From positions 3,534,001-3,598,000 of the forward strand of contig CANTUV010000072.1 of assembly GCA_947685225.1 (NCBI GenBank): 64,000 nt of DNA. The letters run 5' to 3'. The first letter of the stretch is position 1, and each line of letters starts with the position of its first letter. The DNA comes from Garcia nutans. Its lineage: Eukaryota > Streptophyta > Magnoliopsida > Malpighiales > Euphorbiaceae. Positions 22,438-33,731 of the stretch are shown here, piece by piece. The notes under the pieces are model-generated. The model searched no databases. It saw nothing but the letters and a program-made list of their open reading frames with translations, and was not told the origin of the DNA. A program made the translations under genes and the position numbers.

Positions 22438-24246
22438 ATAGGCATGCCACCAAACCCAGAACTCTAAAAATTGAATAACATACTAGGCACACATTTAATT
22501 CATTTATCTCATTATCATTTTCTTTCACAATTCATTTCTCATTTCATTTCTCATAATCAACTAGGCTCATTGCCTTATTATATCCTGATTTTCTCATCTT
22601 TTCTCATTCTTCTCTTTTGTATCAATATCAATTTGTTACATTATGTTTTCACATATCATATCACTTTATTCAACATTTCTTTTCATGGACAACACATTAC
22701 TCAATTGCATTGATACGTCAACATAATTCACATCATGCATATAATAATATATATCTCATTCATCAATAATATATCAATTAAATTAACACATTTCTCTACT
22801 AAATGTGTTAAGTCCAAATGTCATGTAAATGTGTGCAATCATTCAAAGTTTATACTTACCTCTAACAGCAACAACACCACTCTATCAGCTCCTCTTCCAA
22901 GATATCCCTCAAACCATGCTAGGGCAATTAAATTCTCTTCAAAACCTAATCTAAAGGTGATAAACAAAACTCACTTAGTGATACACATAAGAGAATAAGA
23001 ACAAGAACCAACTAGGGCAAACTCTACACTTAACATGCTCAACAACACGGGCGTGTCCCTGACTGTGCCCTAAACCCACAACATAAAAGCTTTGACACGC
23101 TCAGTGACATGGGCATGTCACTGCATGTGTCAATTATCCAACATCACAGAAGCTACGACACGCTCAGTGACATGGGCGTGTCACTGGATGTGTCAATCAA
23201 CCAATAACACAGTAGCTATGACACGCTCAGTGACATGGGCGTGTCACTGGCCGTGTCAATGCTACTACAACACAGAAGCTATGACACACTCAGTGACATG
23301 GGTGTGTCACTGCTTGTGTCACCAACCTAGAAAACAAAAACAACAACACGCCCAAAGACATGGCCGTGTTAATGGCCGTGTCAGGCCAAAAACCCTGAAA
23401 TTCACACCCAACACACCACATCCAACAAACATCTTCCAAAAACCATATCAACAACACACAAACTCAACCAAAATCATCAACATACCATATAATACTTGAG
23501 TAAACCTTAAAACAACTCAATTACAAACATCAAAACACAATATAAACCATATCTCACAACTCAAACTCACAACACCCACAACTCTTGTTTCTTTCACCAA
23601 CTTAACCCTTTTCTCTTCAATCCAAACCCAAAAATCAAAGTTAACAAAACAACACAACCTCAAATATACCAAAACAACCATAAACACATCTACAACAGCC
23701 AATCCAACAAACCCAAGAACACAAACTCAAAAGAAACAAAGAAACAAATTTGGAAACATACCAAAAGTGAAGAAAATCTTTAAAACTCCAACTTGATCTC
23801 TTGAAAACCTTCAATCTCTTGAGTTTGGAAGCAACAAAATCTCTTTTTTTTTCCTTTGGTTGATAAGGGTGGCCGGCTCACTAGAAGGAAAGAAGAAGAT
23901 GAAGATGAAAGAAGAAGAAGAAAGAAAGGAAGTCAACCTTAAACAACCACTCTCTCCTCAAATCACTCTCCACCAAGCAATTAAACAATATAATATTCAA
24001 CCCACTTACATCATCTTACACTAACTATATTTAATAATATAATTAAAATATCTCAAAACCAAAATAAACCCATTTAATTAATCAAAATATCTCTTTTGAC
24101 TTGTATATATCTTATATATATCCTCATATATACAACATATACACATCTCATCTTATTCCATTAGTCATATATACACTTTAAATTATATAATCCAATTCTC
24201 ACAAATAAGCATTCCAAAATTTTTGGGTATAGTTTAGGATATTACA
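22438..24246 (-). repeat. Solo LTR A5, part right of A2
   Basis: The LTR resumes with the right copy of atagg and continues ggcatgccaccaaac. On the minus strand it starts TGTAATATCCTAAAC at 24246. It holds the dyad array (23036-23390), the tggccggc leader motif (about 23870) and CTT/GAA-rich leader DNA. No gene. Confidence 0.88.
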
Positions 24247-24251
24247 ATTTT

Positions 24252-25698
24252 AGTTCTACATGTCACAGTTTATCTAAAATTCAAATCGTTTTAAAACCAC
24301 GCTTAATCAGGAAAATTTAAAAGGTTTTAAAAACCGTGCTTAATCAGGAAACGGAGAGGGGTTTAAGAAGTTGACCTGAATTCTTTCTTATAAATATAAG
24401 GAGGCAGCAACCCAAAGCGGCGGGGGGAGGGGGGGGATTAGACAGAAACATAAAAAAAATAATATACAGAGAGCAAATGAAGCAGGCAGTAAACTTGAGC
24501 AGTTCAGTAAACAGAAAGACAGAATATCAAACCATTAAACTAAGAAGGCAGTGACCAACTGTCTTCATTCCATTCAATTGATATTTAGCTATGGTATAAG
24601 CATAAAGATTGTATCACCATAAAAACATCGATGTAACCAACAAGGAAGGTTTGTAATCCTTTATTTAACTCTTTTAAAAAATTTACAGCAATCTCTTTGT
24701 TTTGTTTCTTTATTTTATTTTTTTCTTGCACTTCTAGAAACATCCAGTAATCATTCTTCTCTTTCGTATTGAATATTGGTGGCCATATTTCTTCTTTTAA
24801 ATATTGAATATCAAATGTTGATTGATTCTAGGTTTGATGTTTTTTTATATACGTTTTGATATTTTTTTAATTAATTCTTCAAAGTAATCTAAAAACCTAG
24901 TTTGTAAAATCAAAATGCTAACCTTATTTTGTAAACCCTAAAACCTTGATTGTTTTTCTAAAACCCTAGTTTGTATTTTTCAAACCTAAATTGCATGTAA
25001 GAAACACCAATCGCATGATATAAGCCCTAAACCCTAATTTAGTAATCTAAACTTTAAGAAACCCTAATTCATATGTGAGAACCCTTGTTTGTACATTTAT
25101 TATTTAACATGATATTTAAATATAGTCTCGATTATTAATATATGTTCACTTATCGCATGTTTTGATGTATGACATATTTTATTTTGATTTATGATGAATG
25201 GTTTATTTTGTGATGAATGGTTATTGTTTTTGTTGATTTATTTTAGTTTCCAAGATGTAAAAGGTATGTTTCCACTTTGTGGTACCTCATTAGTTAGGTT
25301 TAACATAATTTAATTTAATTTGGATTTTGGGACTAATGTAAAGGGCTTTTTTCCACTAAAAGGTGGGTGTCCTATTTTATTTTGGATATTGGATATTGTA
25401 AGGGCATGTTTCCATATTGTATGGGTGCCCATTTATTATTTTGTTTGGATCTTCTTCGATTTTAATACAATGAATATTTATTTGCTTTAATATGTGTATA
25501 ATATGGATGGTGCTATAATAAGTTAAGAATTTAATAATATTTAGACCTGAAAAGGAGGTTGGTTTCAATGAACCGGGGATTGTGGGAGTGTTGGGTCATT
25601 CTCACCTTCCCCAAGCATACCCAACTTTTCAAACCCAATAGGGGGTTGGGGATTCCTTAGGAATCGAGTCATCCACCCCTTTCTGTTTTCCCAGCCCA
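24252..25698 (+). repeat. LTR of Tat1, second part, with TATA box
   Basis: This continues the LTR begun at 11077. TATAAATA at 24389-24396 is followed by a leader with a G-run (24421-24437). From 24890 to 25090 come many telo-box-like aaaccctaa/aaaccctag motifs. The last about 400 bp (gggtgtccta, gacctg, gttggggattcc, ccacccctttc) match, inverted, the LTR end of Tat2 at 27184-27560. The end is placed at CCCA 25698, just before the primer site; this position could be a few bases off. Confidence 0.75.
24389..24396 (+). promoter_or_regulatory. TATA box in Tat1 LTR
   Basis: TATAAATA lies upstream of a purine-rich leader. The mirror LTR of Tat2 has the same octamer on the minus strand at about 28824-28832. 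Confidence 0.6.
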
Positions 25699-25704
25699 TC
25701 CGGG

Positions 25705-25723
25705 TGGAGACTCCATTTTCTCC
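25705..25723 (+). other. Primer binding site of Tat1
   Basis: tggagactccattttctcc follows the LTR end. The Tat2 copy reads tggtgactccattttctcc. A tggcgactcc-like primer site is usual for Tat/Ogre elements rather than the initiator-Met site of the chromoviruses. Confidence 0.65.
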
Positions 25724-26470
25724 CTGTTTAGGCCCGTGTTCTCTAAGGCCCTGAGCCTAACAGTGCTAAAGTCATAAGAACCATTCCACATGGGAGTTGG
25801 GGCAAAATCCCCTTCACACCTTGCCAGAAAGGCAATTAACCCTTTTAAAGATTCTAAAGTTAGTTTACTTGAGAAGGCTTAAAGCTCTACCTAGTAATTC
25901 AAAGTCTATAAGTAATTCTCTCATTGTATTCATAAGCCATTGAGAACCTACCTTGCTAGAGTCACCCTACCCTTTTGCTTTACCTTTTAGTAGTAATCCC
26001 CAGGGATAGAGCGTATAGAGCTGGTGCTTTTTTAACATTAGCTATAGTTGGAAAGGTTCCAGAGTCAATCAATGAATCCAAAGTTTTAAGGTGATAGAGG
26101 AAGCCCCACAGGATTATTTAGTATAAGGGTAAGTTTCAGAAGTAGAAGGTTCGGAAGAAAAAGAGATAAGAAACTTTGACTTAGTTCAAGCAATGCGCTC
26201 TGAAGGACATTGCTTTCGGTGCAATCCATATCTCTTCCCCTTCCTAATACTTTCTTTCATAAGGCAAGGCCTTTAGATTAGCTGTTAGTTCGAATATGAC
26301 GGGTGGCACCACCCCATCATTCTAGGAGACTTACCTAGCAATCACTATGACCATGCTTAGAGAGTCACTGTTGAAGGTTAGACCGATCAGTTGGTAGAAA
26401 GTTTTAGAAGACTTTCAATTACTTTTAAATAATAAATAAAAGTCCAACTAATAATTACTAATAGCCTGAC
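25724..26470 (+). other. Leader of Tat1 (untranslated region after the primer site)
   Basis: The first about 100 bp (gtgttctctaaggccc, gaaccattcca) match the Tat2 leader in inverted orientation; further on the two diverge. I see no convincing protein. The junction with the Tat2 leader lies somewhere near 26300-26500 and cannot be fixed by eye. Confidence 0.5.
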
Positions 26471-27158
26471 CAAGGAATTTTGTATTGGATCCTACTTATG
26501 ATTTATGGTTGTCAAGTGAGGGGCCAAAGGATTAGTCCCAAGGACCACAACTCCCCTCCTTGCCCTTGGTTGATTAAGACCACTGGTAAAGACTAAGAAA
26601 TTTGTCCCTCTCAAGCTCAAGCCTCCACACAACCATGTTTGTCCAAGGGACAATGATGAAGTAATTGCCTCGACCTCTCGTTTATGATATTTAATAATGA
26701 GGTCAAACACCCACCAAAATAATCCAAAATGAACTAGTTCAGGATCCTTGTCCTTCTTGAACCAGCTGGTATGGATTACAGGGCCATCAAACCATTATTG
26801 AATGAAAGTATCTAGTTTGGCATATTTGAGCTAGGTATGAAATCACCTACGTAAGATGGACCACTCAAGGTATGTAGTCATATAGCTATATGAGGTACGT
26901 AGTCAGTCGAGTGAAAATGAGAGGAAGTCTTTAGCTCTTAAACCAGGGAAGATCTCATCTGGAAGGAGAGCCAATGATTTTGGGTTAAGCTCATGTATGA
27001 GGAGGGTACTAATAGCCTCCTTAACATACAAATCTAGAGGTAGGCTCTGACCTAGCCATAGTGTGAGTGGGGATTTTTGCCCCCACTCCCGGTGGAATGG
27101 TTCTTGCGACTTTGACACTATTTAGGCTCGGGGCCTTAGAGAACACGGACCTAAGTCT
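26471..27158 (-). other. Leader of Tat2 with two short open frames
   Basis: Minus-strand leader after the Tat2 primer site. It holds frames of 71 codons (27118-26903, with LNPKSLALLPDEIFPGLRAK) and 72 codons (26710-26492). I recognise neither. They could be leader ORFs or the start of a lost Gag, and neither has a counterpart in the Tat1 leader that I can see. Confidence 0.4.
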
Positions 27159-27177
27159 GGAGAAAATGGAGTCACCA
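27159..27177 (-). other. Primer binding site of Tat2
   Basis: The minus strand reads tggtgactccattttctcc, the counterpart of the Tat1 site at 25705. It lies six bases after the likely LTR end. Confidence 0.65.
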
Positions 27178-27183
27178 CCCGGA

Positions 27184-29252
27184 TGGGCCAGAAAAAAGAA
27201 AGGGGTGGATGACTCGATTCCTAAGGAATCCCCAACCCCTTAATGGTTCGAAAAGTTGGGTACGTATGGGGAAGGTGAGAAATGGCCCAGCACCCCCACA
27301 ACGCCCGGTTCATTGGAATCGGTCTCCTTTACAGGTCTTAATATTATAAAATTCTTAAATATAATAACATTATCCATATTACACACAATAATTAAAAGAA
27401 AGCATCATTATATTAAAATCGAAGCAATGTCCAAACAAAGCAAATAAATGGACACCCATCCAAGAATGGAAACATGTTCTTACATCGCATGCCTAAATAG
27501 GACACCCACCGAAAGGTAGAAACATGCCCTTTACATTGGTTCTAAAATAGAAAAACAAATTAAATTACATGATATTTAACTAATGAGGTACCCACCAAGT
27601 GGAAACATACCTCTTACAACATTTAGAAATCTAAATAAATTGATAAAAGCAAATAACCATTCATAATAAATAAATCATTCATCAAAGGTACCAAATATCA
27701 ATAAAAAGTAAACATCCATCCATGATAAATAAAATAAACCAAGCATTGGATTTAAATAAATTAAAGCATAAGAAATAAAACAAAGCATGATCAAATATGG
27801 AATTGAATAAGGTAAATAAAAATCCAAATTATAGCTACTGTTTCCATTTAGGGTTCTTTATCTCATGTGTTAAGGTTTTGGAATTCATAAAATTAGGCTA
27901 CTGTGACTTTTTTTATGGAATTAAAATAGATTGAGGTTTTATGTTTTAAAATGTTGGTAAGACTCTTTGATTAAATAAATTAAGCTTTGAATGGTGAAAT
28001 CATGAAACTAGGGTTTTAGACACTTTAAAATACTTTTGATTCATGGTTTTAAATGGTGATTTCAAGCTTACTGTGTAAATTTAAAATATTTATGGTTTTA
28101 TGGTTTTTAATGTTTTAAAGGATTAAGGTTTAGAAAAAGTTTAGGGTTTAAGGTTTTAAAGGAGTTAGAGTTTACTATTTTAAGTTTAGAAATTGAATTA
28201 GGGTTTTAGGATTTAAAATTAGGGTCTCGGATGATGAATTGGCTTTTAGAATTTGGAAATCAATTTGATAATTTTATGAAGTTTCATGAATTTAAACAAA
28301 TAGATTAAAGTTTTTTATAAATAGAAAAGATGTTTTTTAAAGCTTTTTGAAAGAAACAAAACCTAGTTTAAAATTTTGAAAGAAACAGAATCAAATTTTG
28401 GTTTTGTTGAAAAATATGTTTAATTAGGGTTTTAAGATTTTAAAGAAGTAAAAATAACAATTTTAAGCCTTTTGGAAAATTAACCAATGAAATAAGGTTT
28501 TTGACTTTAGAAAAACTAAATTAAAGTTCTAAGATTTTAAATTTTGAAAAACACAAATTTCTTGTTTTAGCTACTGTGAAAAAAAACCAAAGAATTTAAT
28601 ACATACCTCCTTTTGATGATTCCTCCAAAAATTGTTTTTCTTGGATGAATTAAAACAAAAACAATTGATGCCTTTTGAATTCCTTAAATCATGTCCCTGC
28701 TATTTCAGAATAAATATCAAATTCAATTTCTCCTTTTCCTTCACGGATTTGGTTCCACTTTTTCAAGCTACTGTCCAATTTTTTTTTTATTTTCGGCCTC
28801 CTTTATTTGATTGCCTTTAGTCCTTATTTATAGAGGTTTCATATGGTTTATTCCTAATTAACCACGGCAAATAATATTGATAAGAAAAGGAAACCAAAAC
28901 CTAATTCAATTAGGTTTTGAAAAATTTGCGTCGGAAAAATTGCGCTGCCGAAAAAAATTGCCTCAGGAAAAAATGCGTTGGGGAAAAAATCTACCGCAGT
29001 CAATTGCGGCAGTGGGCGAGGAGCGGGCGACCATTTCGTCGCCAATTTTTCTGACGCCGATTTTTATTTTTATTTTTATTTTTTGACTTTTATTTATTTA
29101 TTTTTATTTTTTATTAATAAAAATTAGATACTAAAGCAAAAATTATTTAATTAAGATAACAAAAATTATTTTGGACTAATTAGACAACACAAATCATTTT
29201 GGACTAAATAAAACATATTGGACCGGACTGTGTAAAAAATTAAGGGTCTACA
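27184..29252 (-). repeat. LTR of Tat2 (2.07 kb)
   Basis: On the minus strand it runs from TGTAGACCC at 29252 to about GGCCCA at 27184. TATAAATA (28824-28832) is followed by a leader and then, from about 28600 to 27840, by many tagggtt motifs on the plus strand (telo-box-like aaccctaa on the element strand). U5 matches Tat1. The 28920-29050 part is GC-rich (gcgttgggg, gcggcagtgggcgagg). The plus-strand open frames here are not conserved. Confidence 0.8.
28824..28832 (-). promoter_or_regulatory. TATA box in Tat2 LTR
   Basis: The minus strand reads tataaataagg. It is placed as in the Tat1 LTR and is the likely start point for the Tat2 genomic transcript. Confidence 0.6.
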
Positions 29253-29268
29253 GTTTGCCCCTTGCTTG
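29253..29268 (-). other. Polypurine tract of Tat2
   Basis: The minus strand reads aagcaaggggcaaac immediately before TGTAGACCC. It is the counterpart of 11062-11076. Confidence 0.75.
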
Positions 29269-29336
29269 AAAAATCTTAAACTTTAGTGAAAGAGAGTGAA
29301 AAGCAATAAGATTTAATTTTTGAGACGGTTGAGGTT

Positions 29337-29960
29337 TTGGGTTCTGGACCCGGTTTGAGTTCTGGACTGAAGGATAAATTCTAGCTTATAGATCTAAGGA
29401 AAATTTGGGTTCTGGACCCAGTTCGAGTTCTGGACTCAAGGATAATTCTAGGTTCTTGACCTAAGAAAAATTTGGGTTCTGGACCCGGTTCGAGTTCTGG
29501 ACTCAAGGATGATTCTAGGTTCTGGACATAAGGAAAATTTGGGTTTTGGACCCGGTTCGAGTTCTGGACTCAATGATGATTCTAGGTTCTGGACCTAAAG
29601 AAAAATTTGGGTTCTGGACCCGGTTCGAGTTCTGGACTCAAGGATGATTCTAGGTTCTGGACCTAAGAAAAATTTGGGTTTTGTACCCGGTTCGAGTTCT
29701 GGACTCAAGGATAATTCTAGGTTCTGGACCTAAAGAAAAATTTGGGTTCTGAACCCGGTTTGAGTTCTAAACTCAAGGATGATTCTAGGTTCAGGACCTA
29801 ACGAAAATTTGGGTTCTGGACTCGGTTCGAGTTCTGGACTCAAGGATAATTCTAGGTTCTGGACCTAAGAAAAATTTGGGTTCTGGACCTGGTTTGAGTT
29901 CTGGACTCAAGAATAATTCTAGGTTCTGGACCTAAGGAAAATTTGGGTTCTGGACCCCGA
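29337..29960 (-). repeat. Tandem array of 67-69 bp triple-hairpin units (Tat2)
   Basis: About nine units each contain three short dyads with the same loop: GGGT-TCTGG-ACCC, GAGT-TCTGG-ACTC and TAGGT-TCTGG-ACCTA, separated by cggttc, aaggatgattc and aggaaaattt. Within a unit the three stems differ from each other while each stays complementary. The array lies between the antisense PMD gene and the polypurine tract, as in Tat1. The strand follows the element; the hairpins can form from either strand. Confidence 0.85.
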
Positions 29961-30094
29961 GCTAATAATTTTTTATTTCAAAAAGTTTGGCTAATTTTTA
30001 TTCATATGTCTTCTTATTGCCCCTGGGTGTAAAAATATTTATATACCCGCAATTATAATTTGAATGATTAAAGTGAATAATTGAATTTACTATT

Positions 30095-30360
30095 TATTTA
30101 CTGTGTAGTTACTATCCACGCACTATTTACTATTTATAAATAGTAAATTTACTATTTATAAATAGTATCAAATAGTATTTACTATTGAAAATAATAATTT
30201 TACTATTCACCAATGGTAATACTATTCATAAATAGTAACATTTACTATTCATAATAGTAATACTATTCATAAATCATAATATTACTATTCATCAATAGTA
30301 ATATTTACTATTCATCAATAGTAATACTATTCATCAATAATAAAATTTACTATTCATGAA
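30095..30360. repeat. AT-rich hairpin array, TACTATT...AATAGTA
   Basis: About ten imperfect copies of tactattcatcaatagta or tactatttataaatagta, that is TACTATT, a 4-5 base loop and AATAGTA, stand in tandem with short spacers. It lies directly upstream of the TATA-like box of P2. It has no clear counterpart beside P1. Confidence 0.75.
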
Positions 30361-30395
30361 CATTTTGAATTTGGTTTCTTTGCTTGCCGTTCCTC

Positions 30396-30403
30396 TATTA
30401 AAA
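30396..30403 (+). promoter_or_regulatory. TATA-like box of PMD copy P2
   Basis: TATTAAAA lies 103 bp before the ATG at 30499, followed by a C/T-rich leader. The antisense gene at 38807 has TATATAAA 106 bp before its ATG. The similar spacing suggests both are driven by internal promoters. Confidence 0.5.
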
Positions 30404-30753
30404 GGCCACCAATCCTTCATTTCATTTCACAATTTCAATTTTAATTTCGTAACCCTCTCAAATTTCTTTTCAATTTTAGCGTATATTTTTCAAAAACAAT
30501 GCATGCTTCGAGGTTAGGGACTCATTCTAATGCCGAGTTAATGGAGTTTATTCGGCATCATGAAGACGAAAATCTAGATACACTGGCCGGGATGCCGCTC
30601 CATCACAGTTCCAACCCAAAGAGCGAGGTAATTATTTTTCTTTTTTTTTTCTCTTGATTGATTTATATATATATATTATTGTGAAAAATAAATTAATTTA
30701 AGTAGATAGAATAACACGTACTTACCTGGTATTAACTTACCTGAGTCTGTATT

Positions 30754-30876
30754 TGTAACACCTCTTCCCGACCTATGAATAAGCTGAGAAGGAATGCTAC
30801 GTCGGAATACGAGCTCTGGTTATGTCAGCTTACTTAATGTTCTTTATAAAAATTTTTCAAAAATTTTGACGGAGTC
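30754..30876 (-). repeat. Solo LTR B2, left piece
   Basis: This is the 3' end of a B-type LTR (minus orientation), comparable with the end of the B1 5' LTR at 58670-58790 and with 63504 onward. It stops at gagtc, the left target duplication of A4. Confidence 0.78.
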
Positions 30877-31103
30877 TGTAATATCCTCATGTATGCCCTA
30901 GAAGTTTTGAATGTTGTTATTGTTGATGTTGTTGTTGTTGTTGTCTTAAATGGAATTGAAGGTATATGTTGTTTATATGTTAATATATATAATGCATATA
31001 AGTTGGTAAAAAGGAAAAGTCAAGAAAGAAAGAAGAAGAAAGTCAAAAGGGATTGTGTGTGGTGGAGATTTAATATTATTATTATTATTATTATTATTGT
31101 TGC

Positions 31104-31155
<52 letters not shown>

Positions 31156-33731
31156 TGTGATAAGAACGAAAGAAGGAAAAAGAAACTTTTGCTTCTACTT
31201 CTTCTTGGTGAACGAGAGAGAGAGAGAGAGAGAGAGAGGTAGAGAGAGGTGATGATCTTCATCAAATTTCTTAAGGATTTCAAGAGTATTGAAGATGGAG
31301 ATGAAGATTTGGCAACATATTCAAGTAAGTACTAATCTATTGAGTTGATTTTATAGATTATATATATATATATAAGTCTTGATTTTCTTGCTTTGATTTC
31401 TTTTGGATTGAGAATATGTTTGGTATAGTTGATGGATAAGATGATAATAATCAAAGATTGAGTTATGTGAATGTGTTGAATTGATATCTAAGTGATGATA
31501 ATTTGGGATAATTGTGAGGAAAATGATGAAATGTGGAGTTGGGGTTTGGTTTAGATGGATTTTGAAGTGTTTGGTCTTTAAATTATTGAAGGACACGGCC
31601 AAGTTAGAGAGACACGGCCAAGTTAGGGCAAATTGGACCGTGTTGGATGAGTTTTGGTGAGACACGGCCACAAGCTTGGCCGTGTCCCTTGAGTGTGTCT
31701 GCCACTGCCTGACTTTTGTTGTGAGACACGGCCGTGTCCTATGCCCGTGTCTGCTACTGGAATGTTTGGTTGAGAGACACGGCCACAAGCTTGGCCGTGT
31801 CCCTTGGGTGTGTTTGTTACTGGATGTTTGAATTGAGAGACACGGCCACAAGCTTGGCCGTGTCCCTTGAGAGTGTTTGCTACTGTGTTTGTTATTTGTT
31901 CTTCTTACATTGTTGGATCTTCAAATATCTTTTGTACCTAAACACACTTAAACCAATAATGATCCAACCAAATGTATATGGAAGATTCTAAGTCCTTGAA
32001 TAAGGTAAATTGTTATGTATGAATATATCAATGATGATATAGGAAATGTGAAAGATATAGTGATCAATGAAAAAGTATGTGTAATGTCATTGATTATGTG
32101 TACTTGAGTGATGAATTGAATTGATCAATATGATTTGATGATAATGTTGACATTATATGAACCATGTGATGTTTTATGTATTGTAAATATTATGAATTGT
32201 ATTGTGCTATATGTAGATTGATGATGCATATGAAGAATGATATGTTGGGTACAAACGGAATATCATGAGATCATTGAGGATGAATTACCTTAATGTTATG
32301 ATTGAGGCTTGTTTGCCTAATTAATGATATAAATGTATATTTGAATATTGAAGATTGAAGTGTTATATTGTGAAATGAAATGTAAAGCCATTGTGATTGG
32401 CTATGATGATGCAATTGAAAGAAATAAGGCATGTTTGCCTAAATGATGATGAGAATTGAGAATGGAAATGATAATGAAATAATAAATGAATTGTGTGACT
32501 ATGTGTTATTCCATTTTCAGAGTTTGTTGTTGGTGGCATGCCTATTAGTAACAATCTCTTGAATTTAGGTTGGATTTGATCCTTGAAGCCAAGTTGGGTT
32601 GAAGTTTAACATGTTTTACTCCCCTTGAAGCTTGGTTGGGTCTAATCCTTGAAGCCTAATTGAGATGTTACAACCCTTGAAGCTAGGTTGGGTTTGGTTC
32701 TTGAAGCCAAGTTGGGTTGATACTTAGCATGCTTTGTTCCCCTTGAAGCTTGGTTGAGCCTAATCCTTGAAGCCTAGTTGGGTCTGTGATAATGATAAAT
32801 GTGATGATTAAACCAAAGCATTACTCTGAAAATTGAATGGCATATTAGTGTGTCTTGGGCCCATGCTTGTTTTTGTGTAATGTGAGTCATGAATGGTAAC
32901 ATTATTGATAAATAAGGTATATGGAAACAACGTTGAAACAAATGAATAATGAAATCTATGAATGCTTTTGATGGAAATGTGTTTCATGATTAATGAATTG
33001 TGAATAAAATGATGTTATGAAGTATGAGTTTGTAATATGTGTATTGATATGTTGAAAGTGAATATGGCTTAAGGAGTTTTGTTAAGATATGAGGTTATGG
33101 AATTGTTGTATGATGTGTAACATGTTTGTAAATGTGGAATTTGTGAGAATTGTTCTTATAAAGGTTTGAATGATGTTTTGTTGTAATAATGTATACATAT
33201 ATATGTGTATATGAAATAGAAAGGGATAAGTATTGTGTTGTGAATATGCTATGTAATGATGTATTTAATTTAAGAGATTAGTGGCAATATATGAAGAATC
33301 CATTGAGAAAGGAAAACGTGGTAAGAGAACAATAAAACATGATGCTAAAATTATAAGGTATGATTATTTTGTAATGTATACTTTATTATTTAATTGTACT
33401 ACTAAGCTTTCGGGCTTAGCGCGGTTGTGTAATCGCGCAGGTATTTATGCGGATGATCTGGATGCCTAGCTGCTATGCCACGAGAAAGGTAAGAGTGTCT
33501 CAAGACCAACTAGAAGGTGATGCATACATGTATAATTTTATTTAGGTTTTATTTTTGATAACAATAATGATTCTTATAAATGTTTCTTAATTTAATATAA
33601 TATTGCTTGACCTTGGATAAAGATTGTTAAATAAAAAGCTAAAAGTGACATTCTTATATTTTATATATGCATTGTATGTATACCAGATATATGTATAGTG
33701 CTTATATGAAGTATAGGGGCGTTACAGAGTC
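30872..33731 (+). mobile_element. Solo LTR A4 with target duplication
   Basis: A plus-oriented A-type LTR runs 30877-33726 (tgtaatatcctcatg to ggggcgttaca). Perfect gagtc repeats flank it at 30872-30876 and 33727-33731. There is no internal domain. It is a diverged A subfamily. Confidence 0.92.
30877..33726 (+). repeat. A-type LTR A4 (2.85 kb)
   Basis: Contents: an (ATT)n run at about 31073-31147, a GA run at about 31209-31240, a gtaagt donor-like site near 31325, gacacggcc/ggccgtgtc dyads at 31590-31870, the cttgaagc direct repeats at 32565-32785, and paired stem-loops at 33402-33438 (CTAAGC...GCTTAG, then GCGCGGTT-n4-AATCGCGC). The open frames over the microsatellites are low-complexity artefacts. 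Confidence 0.9.

Larger units (their letters stand above)
11488..24251. mobile_element. Solo LTR A5 with nested element A2, including target duplication
   Basis: Minus-oriented A-type LTR ends lie at 11493 (tgtaacacccctg) and 24246 (ggatattaca). Perfect 5 bp direct repeats, atttt, flank them at 11488-11492 and 24247-24251. Without the nested A2 insertion the LTR is about 2.75 kb. There is no internal domain, so this is a solo LTR left by LTR-LTR recombination. Confidence 0.9.

Noticed and set aside
25028..25050. Interstitial telomere repeat
   Set aside because: Only about two CCCTAAA units stand in a row. It is better described as telo-box motifs in an LTR leader.
29337..29960. CRISPR-like array
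   Set aside because: Units are nearly identical throughout with no unique spacers, the context is a plant retrotransposon, and no cas genes are present. It is a tandem repeat.
30889..31283. Poly-Ile, poly-Leu and Arg-Glu frames on both strands
   Set aside because: They arise from the (ATT)n and (GA)n microsatellites within solo LTR A4.
31734..31991. 85-codon frame with repeated RDTATSLAVSL
   Set aside because: It is a translation of the gacacggcc...ggccgtgtc array; not conserved as a protein.
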